Shown piece after piece: positions 1 through 7,163 of a stretch of 64,000 bases of DNA; the first letter of the stretch is position 1, and the number at the start of each line of letters is the position of its first letter. Below the pieces are notes generated by a model. The model searched no databases. It saw nothing but the letters and a program-made list of their open reading frames with translations, and had not been told where the DNA came from. Location: positions 1,466,001-1,530,000 of the forward strand of contig NZ_CP016540.2 in NCBI RefSeq assembly GCF_001186155.3, read 5' to 3'. Made by a program: the position numbers and the translations under genes. The stretch comes from Planococcus versutus. Lineage in GTDB: Bacteria > Bacillota > Bacilli > Bacillales_A > Planococcaceae.

Positions 1-1
1 G

Positions 2-622
2 GTTCGTGGCGAAGCAACTGAAACATCTGATCTTGATATTGTGATATTCGATCAACAACATCACTCTTCTTACAGGGAATCCCTTATCGATTTTGGATGG
101 AGTATTGAAGTATTTGTACATAATTTAACCTCGTACAAAGAATATTTTTCAGATGATTATGAGAGGGCTAGACCTTCTATGCCCAGAATGGTAGCAGAAG
201 GTCTAGTTTTGAAAGATAAGGGAGCAATTGGCGCGATAAAAAAAGAAGCAAAAGAATTGCTAGACAAGGGACCAAAGGAATGGTCACCAGGAATAATAAC
301 TACAAAACGATACTTCATTACCGACACACTAGATGACTTCATCGGCTGCAATAACCGAGCAGAAGAGATTTTTATAGCTAATGCTTTAGCAGAACTGGTA
401 AGTGAGTTTGTATTGAGAACAAATAAGCGATGGATTGGTGCTTCCAAGTGGGTAATCCGATCATTGAGGCATTATGATGTTGAGTTTACCAATTGTTTTG
501 TAGAAGCTTTTGATGATTTTTATAAAAATGGTGACAAACAAAAAATTATCCAACTTGTTGATGGGGTATTACAGCTATACGGAGGACGTTTATTCGAAGG
601 TTTTTCTCTCGGTAAAAGTTAA
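2..622 (+). CDS. Nucleotidyltransferase-domain protein, 5' end cut by window
   Basis: The frame is open from the first bases. The first residues read RGEATETSDLDIVI, the metal-binding part of the nucleotidyltransferase fold (R-G-E then S-D-x-D), so the true start lies left of the window and the GTG at 41 is internal. Proteins of this fold transfer a nucleotide to a small molecule or protein; some inactivate antibiotics and some are MNT-type antitoxins. The substrate cannot be told here. The roughly 200-residue C-terminal part is helical and not a family I can name. The gene ends 21 bases before a family A repeat, so it is the last gene of a module that begins outside the window. Confidence 0.75.
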   Translation, partial: VRGEATETSDLDIVIFDQQHHSSYRESLIDFGWSIEVFVHNLTSYKEYFSDDYERARPSMPRMVAEGLVLKDKGAIGAIKKEAKELLDKGPKEWSPGIITTKRYFITDTLDDFIGCNNRAEEIFIANALAELVSEFVLRTNKRWIGASKWVIRSLRHYDVEFTNCFVEAFDDFYKNGDKQKIIQLVDGVLQLYGGRLFEGFSLGKS

Positions 623-643
623 CTTATAGATTTTTATTGATTT

Positions 644-677
644 TGAATGTAACTTATTGTGAATTAAGTTACATTCA
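644..677 (+). repeat. Family A 34-bp repeat, copy A1
   Basis: Arms TGAATGTAACTTA and TAAGTTACATTCA (13 bp, perfect inverted repeat) surround the 8-bp spacer TTGTGAAT. It lies between the nucleotidyltransferase and the DUF5694-like gene. No T-tract follows, so it does not look like a terminator. Confidence 0.9.
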
Positions 678-734
678 CTTTGAGGATTTCTGTAATAAAT
701 GGAGCTATCTAAAAAAGAGAGTAGGGGGAAAAGT

Positions 735-1424
735 ATGATGGAAAAGAAAGTGGAAATTGTCTTGGTAGGTACCCATCATTTTGCTTACCAAAAGGACGTT
801 TTGATGGACAAGCAGAATGAAATTATAGAATTAGTGGATTTTCTCGCAGCATTTAACCCAGGCAAAATTGCTTTGGAATGGGAAAAAAGCGAGCAAGAGG
901 AGTTAGACAAAGGCTTTACCAAGAGCGAAGAAGATTATGAGATGCACGAAATCGAACAAGTAGGATTCAGATTAGCCACTAAACTGGACCGTAAAGCAGT
1001 TTTTGCGGTTAATTGGGCTGGGCCATTAACTCAAGAGGAAATGGTGACACTTAATCAATCAATCCAAGAAGATTATCCTAACATTTGGCAAGCGGTAGAG
1101 GCATTTGGCAAAAAAAGTGGTGGAATTAATCCTGACCAGACATTACTTGAGTCGTATCGCAAACTCAATAACCCAGAATTGACCAAGGACTTGGAAGAGA
1201 TGTATCTCTCTTTCTTAGCCGTTGAAAAAAATGGACAGAATATCGGTGTATCTTTCTTAAGCAAATGGATGGAAAGAGAACTGACCATTGTCAAAAACAT
1301 TATTGAGATTTTAGAGAAACCAAAAGAGCGAATTTTACTAATTGTAGGCGGCGATCATGTTTGGATGCTGAAAAAACTATTCGAAGGGAAAGGATGGACG
1401 GTAATCAATCCATTTGAGAAATAA
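735..1424 (+). CDS. DUF5694/TraB-like protein
   Basis: A 229-residue soluble protein. It starts with VEIVLVGTHHFAY and ends with LIVGGDHVWMLKKLF. These GT-H-H and GG-D-H motifs, with an early glutamate stretch (ALEWEKSEQEEL), are the marks of the TraB/DUF5694 group of putative metal-dependent enzymes; the activity of the bacterial members is not established. The start at 735 (or 738) is chosen because AGGGGGA lies just upstream; an ATG at 699 has no such site. It is the only gene between repeats A1 and A2, so it behaves as a single-gene module. Confidence 0.7.
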   Translation: MMEKKVEIVLVGTHHFAYQKDVLMDKQNEIIELVDFLAAFNPGKIALEWEKSEQEELDKGFTKSEEDYEMHEIEQVGFRLATKLDRKAVFAVNWAGPLTQEEMVTLNQSIQEDYPNIWQAVEAFGKKSGGINPDQTLLESYRKLNNPELTKDLEEMYLSFLAVEKNGQNIGVSFLSKWMERELTIVKNIIEILEKPKERILLIVGGDHVWMLKKLFEGKGWTVINPFEK

Positions 1425-1437
1425 ATTTTCGCTTGTT

Positions 1438-1471
1438 CGAATGTAACTTAATAGCAAATAAGTTACATTCA
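1438..1471 (+). repeat. Family A 34-bp repeat, copy A2
   Basis: Arms CGAATGTAACTTA and TAAGTTACATTCA flank the spacer ATAGCAAA. It separates the DUF5694-like gene from the toxin-antitoxin pair. Confidence 0.9.
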
Positions 1472-1479
1472 AAACCAAA

Positions 1480-1519
1480 GATAACCCCCATCAGCCGTCT
1501 GGCCAATCGGGGGTTATTC
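1480..1519 (-). terminator. Hairpin ending the higBA operon
   Basis: ATAACCCCC and GGGGGTTAT pair around a short loop directly after the antitoxin stop (minus strand). The T-tract is weak. Confidence 0.6.
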
Positions 1520-1531
1520 CATGCGCTATTG

Positions 1532-1858
1532 TTAACTTTTCACGAGATCGGAACTGGTTTTTTTCTCGTCTTGTTTCTCGTCATGTTCTTGCATCAAGGA
1601 AGGAACATCCGTCTGAAGGGCTGCAGCTAACGATTTCAAGCTTTTCAAGGTCACATTCTGGCTGCCATTTTCAATACGAGATACCACGTTTTGCTTGGTG
1701 TGCATACGTGAAGCAACTTCGCTTTGCGTAAGACCTAAACGATTTCTGCGTTGAATGATATTCCGAGCGATTGTATATTCCAATCCACTGTCCGCCCACT
1801 CCTTAGCAAATCCCGGGTCTTTTAAGTTTTCTGCTACGTAGCTTTCCAAAAAACTCAT
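1532..1858 (-). CDS. higA: HigA-type antitoxin, Xre helix-turn-helix
   Basis: A 108-residue DNA-binding protein. The central part (about residues 30-85) is an Xre helix-turn-helix: RNRLGLTQSEVASRMHTKQN followed by SRIENGSQNVTLKSLKSLA. It should neutralise the toxin encoded just upstream and repress their shared promoter. The start at 1858 overlaps the toxin stop as ATGA and has GGAGGG eight bases upstream, so it is preferred over the ATG at 1873. The C-terminus is charged and probably disordered. Toxin first and antitoxin second is the usual order for HigBA. The pair fills the module between repeats A2 and A3. Confidence 0.85.
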   Translation of the reverse strand: MSFLESYVAENLKDPGFAKEWADSGLEYTIARNIIQRRNRLGLTQSEVASRMHTKQNVVSRIENGSQNVTLKSLKSLAAALQTDVPSLMQEHDEKQDEKKTSSDLVKS

Positions 1859-2223
1859 GTTGAATCCCTCCATTTTTGTCGCAAATAATCATCTCGATAG
1901 CGCTTGGCACGATCGATTTCACTCTGCGGTGTTTTTTGAGTTTTCTTTCGAAAACCATTTAACAAGATAAATTCGCCATTTTCGTAATGAAAATGGAACA
2001 CGCGAAAGATATTATTGCCTAAAACCGTTCGAAGTTCATAGATGTCCTGATCGATCGGCCTTCGGTGTGGCATCCGCAGCATCGGACCAAATTCGCCCAA
2101 TAATTGAATAGTGCGTAACACCTTTGCTCTTTCCTTTGCAGGAAGCGAGTTTAGAAACTCGGCAGCAGGTTCCTCACCATTGTCTTTTTTATATGCATTG
2201 ACTGTCCATTTCGACTTTTCCAT
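1855..2223 (-). CDS. higB: HigB-type toxin (RelE superfamily, gp49-like)
   Basis: A 122-residue basic protein of the phage gp49/HigB family. Seen motifs are the N-terminal region EPAAEFLNSLPAKERAKVLR, the core YELRTVLGNNIFRVFHFH, and the FRKKTQKTP segment that in this family lies by the RNA-cleaving site. Members cut mRNA on the ribosome. No ribosome binding site is visible before the ATG at 2223; an AT-rich -10-like TATATT lies about ten bases upstream, so the message may be leaderless. The stop overlaps the antitoxin start by four bases, indicating coupled translation. Confidence 0.85.
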   Translation of the reverse strand: MEKSKWTVNAYKKDNGEEPAAEFLNSLPAKERAKVLRTIQLLGEFGPMLRMPHRRPIDQDIYELRTVLGNNIFRVFHFHYENGEFILLNGFRKKTQKTPQSEIDRAKRYRDDYLRQKWRDST

Positions 2224-2275
2224 ACACTAAATATAACATATAAGTAATAAAATATCGAGTATGCTAAACGATTTT

Positions 2276-2309
2276 TGAATGTAACATAAGTGTAATTAAG
2301 TTACATTCA
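2276..2309 (+). repeat. Family A 34-bp repeat, copy A3
   Basis: Arms TGAATGTAACATA and TAAGTTACATTCA flank the spacer AGTGTAAT. One mismatch lies in the left arm. It lies just upstream of higBA. Confidence 0.88.
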
Positions 2310-2427
2310 AACTCCGCATTCTATGAGCTTCACCAGAAAACCGGCCACAACTGATATCATTAGAAAAAATGATATATTCAAAAGGCTATATTCTAAAGCT
2401 TTAAGGTCGTGTTTTTAAGTGAAAAAG

Positions 2428-2455
2428 AGTTTACATATCGTAGCTTCTTTTTTTA
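2428..2455 (+). repeat. Family B dif-like repeat, copy B1 (half site)
   Basis: The left arm AGTTTACATAT and six central bases are intact, but the right arm is replaced by a T-run, so only one recombinase arm remains. It stands upstream of the GNAT gene. Confidence 0.65.
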
Positions 2456-2505
2456 AGTACACGTTGTTTTAACAAGAGAAGTTTAATAGTAGAGGAGAAA
2501 AAATA

Positions 2506-2970
2506 TTGAATTACACATTTCAATCAATGACCCAAGAACAGGCAGAAGAAATCGCAACTACGTGGCATTACAAGGACGAGTATTCTTTTTACGATATGGA
2601 TGCAGATCAAGAAGATTTAAAGGAATTTCTTGATGCAGAAAAGCGAAATGATTCTTATTTTATAGTCACTAAAAATCAAGAACTGATAGGATTTTATAGT
2701 TTTAATCAAATCACTGAAGATACGATAGATATAGGATTAGGTATGAAGCCCAATCTAACAGGGAGTGGACAAGGTTTGGATTTCTTGAAAGCTGGACTAA
2801 AATTTATTGAATCAAATTACAACCCCAAAAAAATTACATTATCCGTAGCGACTTTTAACCAAAGAGCGATAAAAGTTTACAAAAAAATCGGATTTAAAGA
2901 AGTGGAAGTTTTTGTGCAAGCTACTAATGGCAGCAGATTTGAATTTTTAAAAATGGCTCTTCTTTTCTAA
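2506..2970 (+). CDS. GNAT family N-acetyltransferase
   Basis: A 154-residue single-domain acetyltransferase. The region around residues 85-125 (IGLGMKPNLTGSGQGLDFLK, then a FNQRAIKVYKKIGFKE ending) matches motifs A and B of GNAT enzymes, which move an acetyl group from acetyl-CoA to an amine. The acetyl-CoA loop is GSGQGLD, close to the usual Q/R-x-x-G-x-G/A form. The substrate is unknown. Translation starts at TTG 2506 behind AGAGGAG. It is the only gene between B1 and B2, typical cargo of mobile gene modules. Confidence 0.85.
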   Translation: MNYTFQSMTQEQAEEIATTWHYKDEYSFYDMDADQEDLKEFLDAEKRNDSYFIVTKNQELIGFYSFNQITEDTIDIGLGMKPNLTGSGQGLDFLKAGLKFIESNYNPKKITLSVATFNQRAIKVYKKIGFKEVEVFVQATNGSRFEFLKMALLF

Positions 2971-3038
2971 TCTCTAAATTTTCTCAATCAATTGTATAGA
3001 ATAAGAAAAATATCTAGATGACTAATTCATATAGAACT

Positions 3039-3066
3039 AGTTTACATATCGCAGCTTATCGGAAGT
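3039..3066 (+). repeat. Family B dif-like repeat, copy B2
   Basis: AGTTTACATAT, six central bases CGCAGC, then TTATCGGAAGT. On the opposite strand it reads ACTTCC...ATATGTAAACT, close to the Bacillus dif core. Confidence 0.88.
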
Positions 3067-3078
3067 TAGGTGTATTTC

Positions 3079-3150
3079 AAAGGGGGAAAGAGGCTGTAGA
3101 CAGCACTTCTTTTCTCCTTTTTGTTCGTGAAACTGCACTTTTAAGAACGG
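3079..3150 (+). terminator. Hairpin terminator plus conserved box of copy B2
   Basis: AAAGGGGGAAAGA pairs imperfectly with TCTTTTCTCCTTT and is followed by T residues. Further on, ACTTTTAAGAACGG (3137-3150) recurs after most other B copies. Confidence 0.7.
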
Positions 3151-3240
3151 AGTGTCCTTCCAAGAGAGTGAAGGATCTTTGAATTTATATCTCAAGTATT
3201 CTGTGTTAATTAATATGAAAAAAGAATGTGTAAAAAACTC

Positions 3241-3268
3241 TTTACATAAATATGATATGTAATACAAT
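3241..3268 (+). promoter_or_regulatory. Probable promoter of the membrane protein/Xre operon
   Basis: TTTACA (3241-3246) and TACAAT (3263-3268) are separated by 16 bases and lie 40 bases before the first start codon. Confidence 0.55.
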
Positions 3269-3308
3269 TAAAATGTAAAAAACTTTTGACATAAAAGGAG
3301 TGAGTACA

Positions 3309-3626
3309 TTGTTATCTTGGTTAGTAATAATAGTAGTATCTTTATTGCTCTTTCTAATATTAGGGAAAATAACCGGAAGTGAAGAACATGGATATAAAAC
3401 AAATGACGATGAGCGAAAGAAACACATTAAACAGCAGGCAATCGTAAGCAGTTGGATTATGCTCTTAGTATTCTTCGTAATCAACTTTTTCAATGATTTC
3501 TTCAATTTAAGCGATATACGATTAGATAATGTGCCACTAATTTATCCGGAATTGCTGTACTTGCTTATTGCTGTTAGTAGTTACTTCATTTTTTATGTGA
3601 TGTACCGTAAAAGACTAGGTGGTTGA
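3309..3626 (+). CDS. Small three-helix membrane protein
   Basis: About 105 residues with three predicted membrane helices (roughly residues 1-20, 45-63 and 80-97) and a charged stretch between the first two (TNDDERKKHIKQQA). No family is recognised. The TTG at 3309 is chosen because AAAGGAG lies at the right distance; the GTG at 3300 would overlap that site. It is followed, with a few bases of overlap or none, by an Xre regulator and a second membrane protein. In Bacilli such trios usually consist of a regulator and the membrane proteins it controls. Confidence 0.65.
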   Translation: MLSWLVIIVVSLLLFLILGKITGSEEHGYKTNDDERKKHIKQQAIVSSWIMLLVFFVINFFNDFFNLSDIRLDNVPLIYPELLYLLIAVSSYFIFYVMYRKRLGG

Positions 3627-3631
3627 AGCGA

Positions 3632-3835
3632 ATGAAGAATCAAATTCAAGAATTGCGTAAAATGCAAGGGTTTTCCCAAGAAGAATTAGCCAGAAGATGC
3701 TCGGTAACAAGACAAACAATCAATGCGATTGAAAACAATAAGTATGATCCAACATTAGCGTTGGCATTTAAACTGTCTAAAAATCTTAACGTGAAAGTTG
3801 ACGAATTATTTATTTTCGAGGAGGAAATTAAATAA
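3632..3835 (+). CDS. Short Xre-family transcriptional regulator
   Basis: A 67-residue protein consisting almost only of a helix-turn-helix: MKNQIQELRKMQGFSQEELA, then SVTRQTINAIENNKYDP, and a dimerising tail VKVDELFIFEEE. This is the YgzD/YozG-like type common in Bacilli. The ATG at 3632 is preferred over an in-frame TTG at 3623 because AGGTGG lies nine bases before it. It is the middle gene of a three-gene operon in the B2-B3 module and probably controls its own operon. Confidence 0.85.
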   Translation: MKNQIQELRKMQGFSQEELARRCSVTRQTINAIENNKYDPTLALAFKLSKNLNVKVDELFIFEEEIK

Positions 3836-3855
3836 GCATAGCAAATTGGAGCGAA

Positions 3856-4254
3856 ATGAGGATTGAAAAGAAAGTGAGCTTAATTTGCTCGATCATTTTA
3901 ATCGTTGTCATTGGCGGATTTGGTATTTTTGAATGGTTGAGGAAAGATTTGATAACAGCTTCAAAAATTTTCTTTCTATTTTTGGGCATTGGTTTTTTCT
4001 TTCAGTCTTTGACTTGGGGAGATATGGATGGAAAGCATGAAGGTAAAAAAGATGAGTTAGAGAAACACATCACTTTGACCAGCTCTAAAATTAGCTATTA
4101 TCTGTTGCTTGTATTGATGGTGGTGGTGCTAATTCTTACAGAAAGAGTAACGGCATTAAATGATATTCAAAACATCCCTCTTGTTATTGTAATTGGACTG
4201 GCATTCGTTACACTCCCTATTACGGAGTTTGTTGTTTCAAAGAAGTTCCAGTGA
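3856..4254 (+). CDS. Four-helix membrane protein of Xre operon
   Basis: A 132-residue protein with four predicted membrane helices (about residues 7-25, 38-53, 77-95 and 105-125). A cytoplasmic loop after helix 2 carries HEGKKDELEKHITL. A similar K-D-E-R/L motif occurs in the membrane protein of the next module (QKDERIRMIREKG), so the two may be distant relatives. No function can be assigned. It lies 20 bases after the Xre gene and closes the operon just before repeat B3. Confidence 0.65.
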   Translation: MRIEKKVSLICSIILIVVIGGFGIFEWLRKDLITASKIFFLFLGIGFFFQSLTWGDMDGKHEGKKDELEKHITLTSSKISYYLLLVLMVVVLILTERVTALNDIQNIPLVIVIGLAFVTLPITEFVVSKKFQ

Positions 4255-4272
4255 GTTTTTGTGTCAGAGCCT

Positions 4273-4300
4273 AGTTTACATATCATCAGTTATGGGAAGT
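4273..4300 (+). repeat. Family B dif-like repeat, copy B3
   Basis: AGTTTACATAT, central CATCAG, TTATGGGAAGT. It lies 18 bases after the stop of the Xre-operon membrane protein. Confidence 0.88.
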
Positions 4301-4314
4301 TGTATGAATAAAAT

Positions 4315-4357
4315 AAAGGAAGAAAAGATGCTTCACAAGCCATCTTTTCTTCCTTTT
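4315..4357. terminator. Hairpin terminator of copy B3
   Basis: AAAGGAAGAAAAGATG pairs fully with CATCTTTTCTTCCTTT. With A and T tracts on both sides it can end transcription from either direction, serving the convergent operons around it. Confidence 0.8.
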
Positions 4358-4734
4358 TAATATCTTTTGGCCAGAACCACCATAGAGATAAAGAGTGTGC
4401 TGATCATGAGAGCAATTAATACGTTAATTGCTTCGATTGCAGTCAAAAAAATAAGATCCAAACTAAGAGTAGTTGTAAGAAGAAAAGAATAAATTAAGAA
4501 AGCAAGACCTGAAAAAAACATTCCCTTTTCACGGATCATTCTTATTCGCTCATCCTTTTGGCCATATTGTGGAGCCAAGTAACTTAAACAAAAAGACATC
4601 ACAGCCAAAGAAAGTAGAGTATAAGTTTCAGAATTTGGAGCGCTTTTCGTCATGATGGCTGCAATCAGTAAAAAGCCGCCTATCAATGTAAAAAAGGAAC
4701 CGAAGATTGTAAATAAAGCTCGATTTTCGATAAT
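4357..4734 (-). CDS. Small membrane protein, probable AUU start
   Basis: A membrane protein of about 125 residues with four hydrophobic helices and the loop QKDERIRMIREKG. The first ordinary start codon in frame, TTG at 4686, has no ribosome binding site and falls inside a hydrophobic segment. A strong GGAGGAG at 4737-4743 lies right before ATT (4734) and ATC (4731), followed by an open frame IENRALFTIFGSFFT that continues into the protein. I therefore extend the gene to the ATT. It is the second gene after an Xre regulator. Function unknown. Confidence 0.55.
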   Translation of the reverse strand: MIENRALFTIFGSFFTLIGGFLLIAAIMTKSAPNSETYTLLSLAVMSFCLSYLAPQYGQKDERIRMIREKGMFFSGLAFLIYSFLLTTTLSLDLIFLTAIEAINVLIALMISTLFISMVVLAKRY

Positions 4735-4762
4735 ATCTCCTCCGTAAGTTCAAGTAGTTTGT

Positions 4763-4966
4763 TCATTTGTCAGTTTCATCTAAAAAGAAAATATTCTCGA
4801 TATAGGTATCAAATATTTTACCTATCTGCAAGGCGAGTGGAAGGGATGGATTGTATCTCCCTTTCTCAATCGAAATAATCGTTTGCCTGGAGACACCCAA
4901 CTCTTTTGCCAAACCGTCCTGTGAATAATTATTTTTTTCCCGAAATTCCTTCAGTTTATTATTCAC
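4763..4966 (-). CDS. Short Xre-family transcriptional regulator
   Basis: A 67-residue helix-turn-helix protein (MNNKLKEFREKNNYSQDGLA, GVSRQTIISIEKGRYNP, then IENIFFLDETD). It is clearly related to the regulator at 3632 in both length and C-terminal dimer segment. GAGGAAG lies upstream of the ATG. It leads the minus-strand operon of the B3-B4 module and probably represses it. The two neighbouring modules thus carry related regulator/membrane-protein sets in opposite directions. Confidence 0.85.
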   Translation of the reverse strand: MNNKLKEFREKNNYSQDGLAKELGVSRQTIISIEKGRYNPSLPLALQIGKIFDTYIENIFFLDETDK

Positions 4967-5040
4967 TTAATCACTTCCTCATTTAATAAATCTAGCATAC
5001 ATGTAAAGGAGACTTAACGTCAAGTGAGCTTTACATAAAT

Positions 5041-5068
5041 AGTTAACATATGACACATTACCGGAAGC
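5041..5068 (+). repeat. Family B dif-like repeat, copy B4
   Basis: AGTTAACATAT, central GACACA, TTACCGGAAGC. Two arm positions differ from the consensus. Confidence 0.82.
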
Positions 5069-5079
5069 TATTAGTAATA

Positions 5080-5162
5080 AAAAAGGAGAAAAGAGGCTGT
5101 AAGCAACACATCTTTTCTCCTTTTCTTATTAATGAATTGTCCTCTTACGAACGGTTACTTAT
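5080..5162 (+). terminator. Hairpin terminator plus conserved box of copy B4
   Basis: AAAAGGAGAAAAGA pairs with TCTTTTCTCCTTTT. The box TCTTACGAACGGTTACTTAT follows at 5143-5162. Confidence 0.78.
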
Positions 5163-5278
5163 ATGGGTTTTTTCTAGTTATAAGAAATTATTGAAATGAA
5201 ATTTATGATAAACTTTGTACAAATAAGTTTTAACAGAATCTGTCAGTTGAAAAACCTTGTTAAGGAGGAATGGAAGTA

Positions 5279-6049
5279 GTGGAAAAGGAAAGTGAAAGTG
5301 AAAGTGATGAAATTTATTTATCGACAGGTAAATTATCAAAAATTTTGAATGTCTCGGTGCGGACGATTCGCTATTACGATCAAATTGGGTTGGTGCACCC
5401 TTCGAAGAAGGGAACTGGTGGGAAACGGCACTATTCCAAAGAAGATATTCTAAAGTTGCAGAAAATACTCTTACTCAAGTCATTGAACCTATCGCTCGAA
5501 GACAGTCGGAGTATCCTGTTGGAACAATCGATGTCCGCAATTCTGCTTGCCCATCAGTCTTTGCTGAGTGAAGAGATCGAACACCTGACAAATTCTCTGA
5601 AGCACACCCAATCCCTATTGAATCTGCTAGACTTACAAACTAGCCTTCACTGGGAAGATTTAATTTCCTTGGTGGCGAATGCTGAGAAGGAAAAAGAATG
5701 GAATCAATATTTCTCTGTCGAGCAGCAGTCGCACCTTAAAAGTCAGTTGCCTAAACTTGAAAACCGAGATAAGACGACTAAAAAGTGGATTAACATTATC
5801 AAAAGGATTGAGCTTTGTCTTGAGAATGGGGTTTCCCCAGCCTCTGTAGAAGGTCAACTCATTCTTGAGGATGTTGACATTCTATCGGAAGAAACGTTTG
5901 GCGACGATCCGGAACTGGTTGAGGCTTTTTGGGAAGTCCGCAAATCTTCCGAAGCTTCTGCTGAGCTGGGTCTTTATCCAATCTCACCAGCTATAATCGG
6001 TTTTCTGGAGATGGCCACTGAAAAGAAATGTACTCCAACTGACCATTAA
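5279..6049 (+). CDS. MerR-family regulator with long ligand-type C-terminus
   Basis: About 256 residues. Residues 12-80 form a MerR winged helix: YLSTGKLSKILNVSVRTIRY, then YDQIGLVHPSKKG and GKRHYSKEDILKLQKILLLK. A coiled coil follows, then a helical domain of about 150 residues that may be a TipAS-like ligand-binding domain. The GTG at 5279 sits ten bases after AAGGAGG, whereas the ATG at 5270 is almost on top of it. It converges on the CPBP protease gene, whose promoter has the 19-bp spacer typical of MerR targets, so it probably activates that gene in response to a bound compound. Confidence 0.8.
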   Translation: MEKESESESDEIYLSTGKLSKILNVSVRTIRYYDQIGLVHPSKKGTGGKRHYSKEDILKLQKILLLKSLNLSLEDSRSILLEQSMSAILLAHQSLLSEEIEHLTNSLKHTQSLLNLLDLQTSLHWEDLISLVANAEKEKEWNQYFSVEQQSHLKSQLPKLENRDKTTKKWINIIKRIELCLENGVSPASVEGQLILEDVDILSEETFGDDPELVEAFWEVRKSSEASAELGLYPISPAIIGFLEMATEKKCTPTDH

Positions 6050-6075
6050 AGTACATCTATGCGTTGAGAAGATGG

Positions 6076-6771
6076 TTAAGCGATAGCAGTCAGTATGACG
6101 GCAATCCCATTAAAAATTCCATGAATCAGAATGCTGGGAATGATGGAACCAGTTTTCTGATAAACCCATGAAAAAACAAGACCTGAGACAAAATTCACCG
6201 GCAACGTATTGAATGTAGGAATATGGACAACCGTAAAGATTAGGGAACTGATGATCATGCCGCTTAACACACCATAGCGACTGCTGAAAAAACGATAAAG
6301 AAAGCCGCGATAAAAAATTTCTTCATAGATAGGAGAAATGATCGCAGCCGAAACAAACCCTATTGCAAAGTTCAACAAAGTCATTTGTGACTGGAGACTT
6401 TCCGTTTTACTGTTTTCGGTTCCAATTCCTATAAAAGACATAGCAACTACCAATGCAATGCTCACGATGATTAGGATGACGGTCCAAACGGTAATCCGTT
6501 TCCACTCACTTAACGGGAATGACTTTAGTCCAACAGTGCTCCAAGACTGCCTATTAGGTTTCAAAACAATAAAATAAAGCGCCGCTGTAAAAACAATCGC
6601 CATGATAAAGCCGTTTAATGTACCGGCATATAACTCGTTTTGAAAAACGCTCAATAGATAAGTAAATAATATAGTTTCAATGAAGATCGGAACTAATACC
6701 AATACAAGAAACAACATATAAGTTAAATCGCGCCATTTCCACATTTCATTTCGTTCAATAGATTTCTTCAT
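6076..6771 (-). CDS. CPBP family intramembrane metalloprotease
   Basis: A 231-residue membrane protein with six to eight helices. The three CPBP (Abi/Rce1-like) motifs are present: YEEIFYRG (E-E-x-x-x-R), FTVVH (F-x-x-x-H) and HGIFN (H-x-x-x-N). Relatives cleave prenylated proteins or protect bacteriocin producers; the target here is unknown. GGAGGGA precedes the ATG at 6771. Its promoter region carries MerR-type features and the neighbouring convergent gene is a MerR regulator. Both genes lie between repeats B4 and B5. Confidence 0.87.
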   Translation of the reverse strand: MKKSIERNEMWKWRDLTYMLFLVLVLVPIFIETILFTYLLSVFQNELYAGTLNGFIMAIVFTAALYFIVLKPNRQSWSTVGLKSFPLSEWKRITVWTVILIIVSIALVVAMSFIGIGTENSKTESLQSQMTLLNFAIGFVSAAIISPIYEEIFYRGFLYRFFSSRYGVLSGMIISSLIFTVVHIPTFNTLPVNFVSGLVFSWVYQKTGSIIPSILIHGIFNGIAVILTAIA

Positions 6772-6791
6772 TAACTTTATCCCTCCAGATA

Positions 6792-6839
6792 GTTACCTTA
6801 CTGAGACAAGCATACGTGGTGACGTAAGGTAACCTGCAA
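6792..6839 (-). promoter_or_regulatory. MerR-type promoter/operator of the CPBP gene
   Basis: On the minus strand TTGCAG (6834-6839) and TATGCT (6809-6814) are exactly 19 bases apart, the long spacer that MerR proteins untwist. The spacer contains the dyad TACGT-CACC-ACGTA. A second, perfect 10-bp inverted repeat, GTTACCTTAC (6792-6801) and GTAAGGTAAC (6824-6833), brackets the -10 region. Confidence 0.65.
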
Positions 6840-6872
6840 GGGTTTTCTGAATAGAACTGGTTCCGACATAAG

Positions 6873-6900
6873 AGTTTACATATTCCGGATTATCGGAAGC
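6873..6900 (+). repeat. Family B dif-like repeat, copy B5
   Basis: AGTTTACATAT, central TCCGGA, TTATCGGAAGC. Confidence 0.88.
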
Positions 6901-6925
6901 TGGAAAATTGGAACACCTATTTTAA

Positions 6926-6967
6926 GAAAAAGATGAAAGGCTCAAACTAGAGCCTCTCATCTTTTAA
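6926..6967 (+). terminator. Hairpin terminator of copy B5
   Basis: AAAAAGATGAAAGGCTC pairs with GAGCCTCTCATCTTTT with one mismatch, then AT-rich sequence. Confidence 0.72.
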
Positions 6968-7163
6968 ATATTCTATGCGATTGAAATCAGGAAAGAATAA
7001 ATCATTTCTGTCTTTATTTTTATATACAAACATAAATCATTTCGATGCTTGAAATTTTTAGGGCTTCTTTTTTTTCATGAATTGTAGGTTTCAGGTATGG
7101 CAAAACATTTTGAATGAGTAACCTCTCCATTTCAAGAGAAAATACTGGTACGTCAACACTAAA

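Noticed and set aside
1433..1630. 65-codon plus-strand frame starting in repeat A2
   Set aside because: Starts in the repeat, passes through a terminator hairpin and is antisense to higA.
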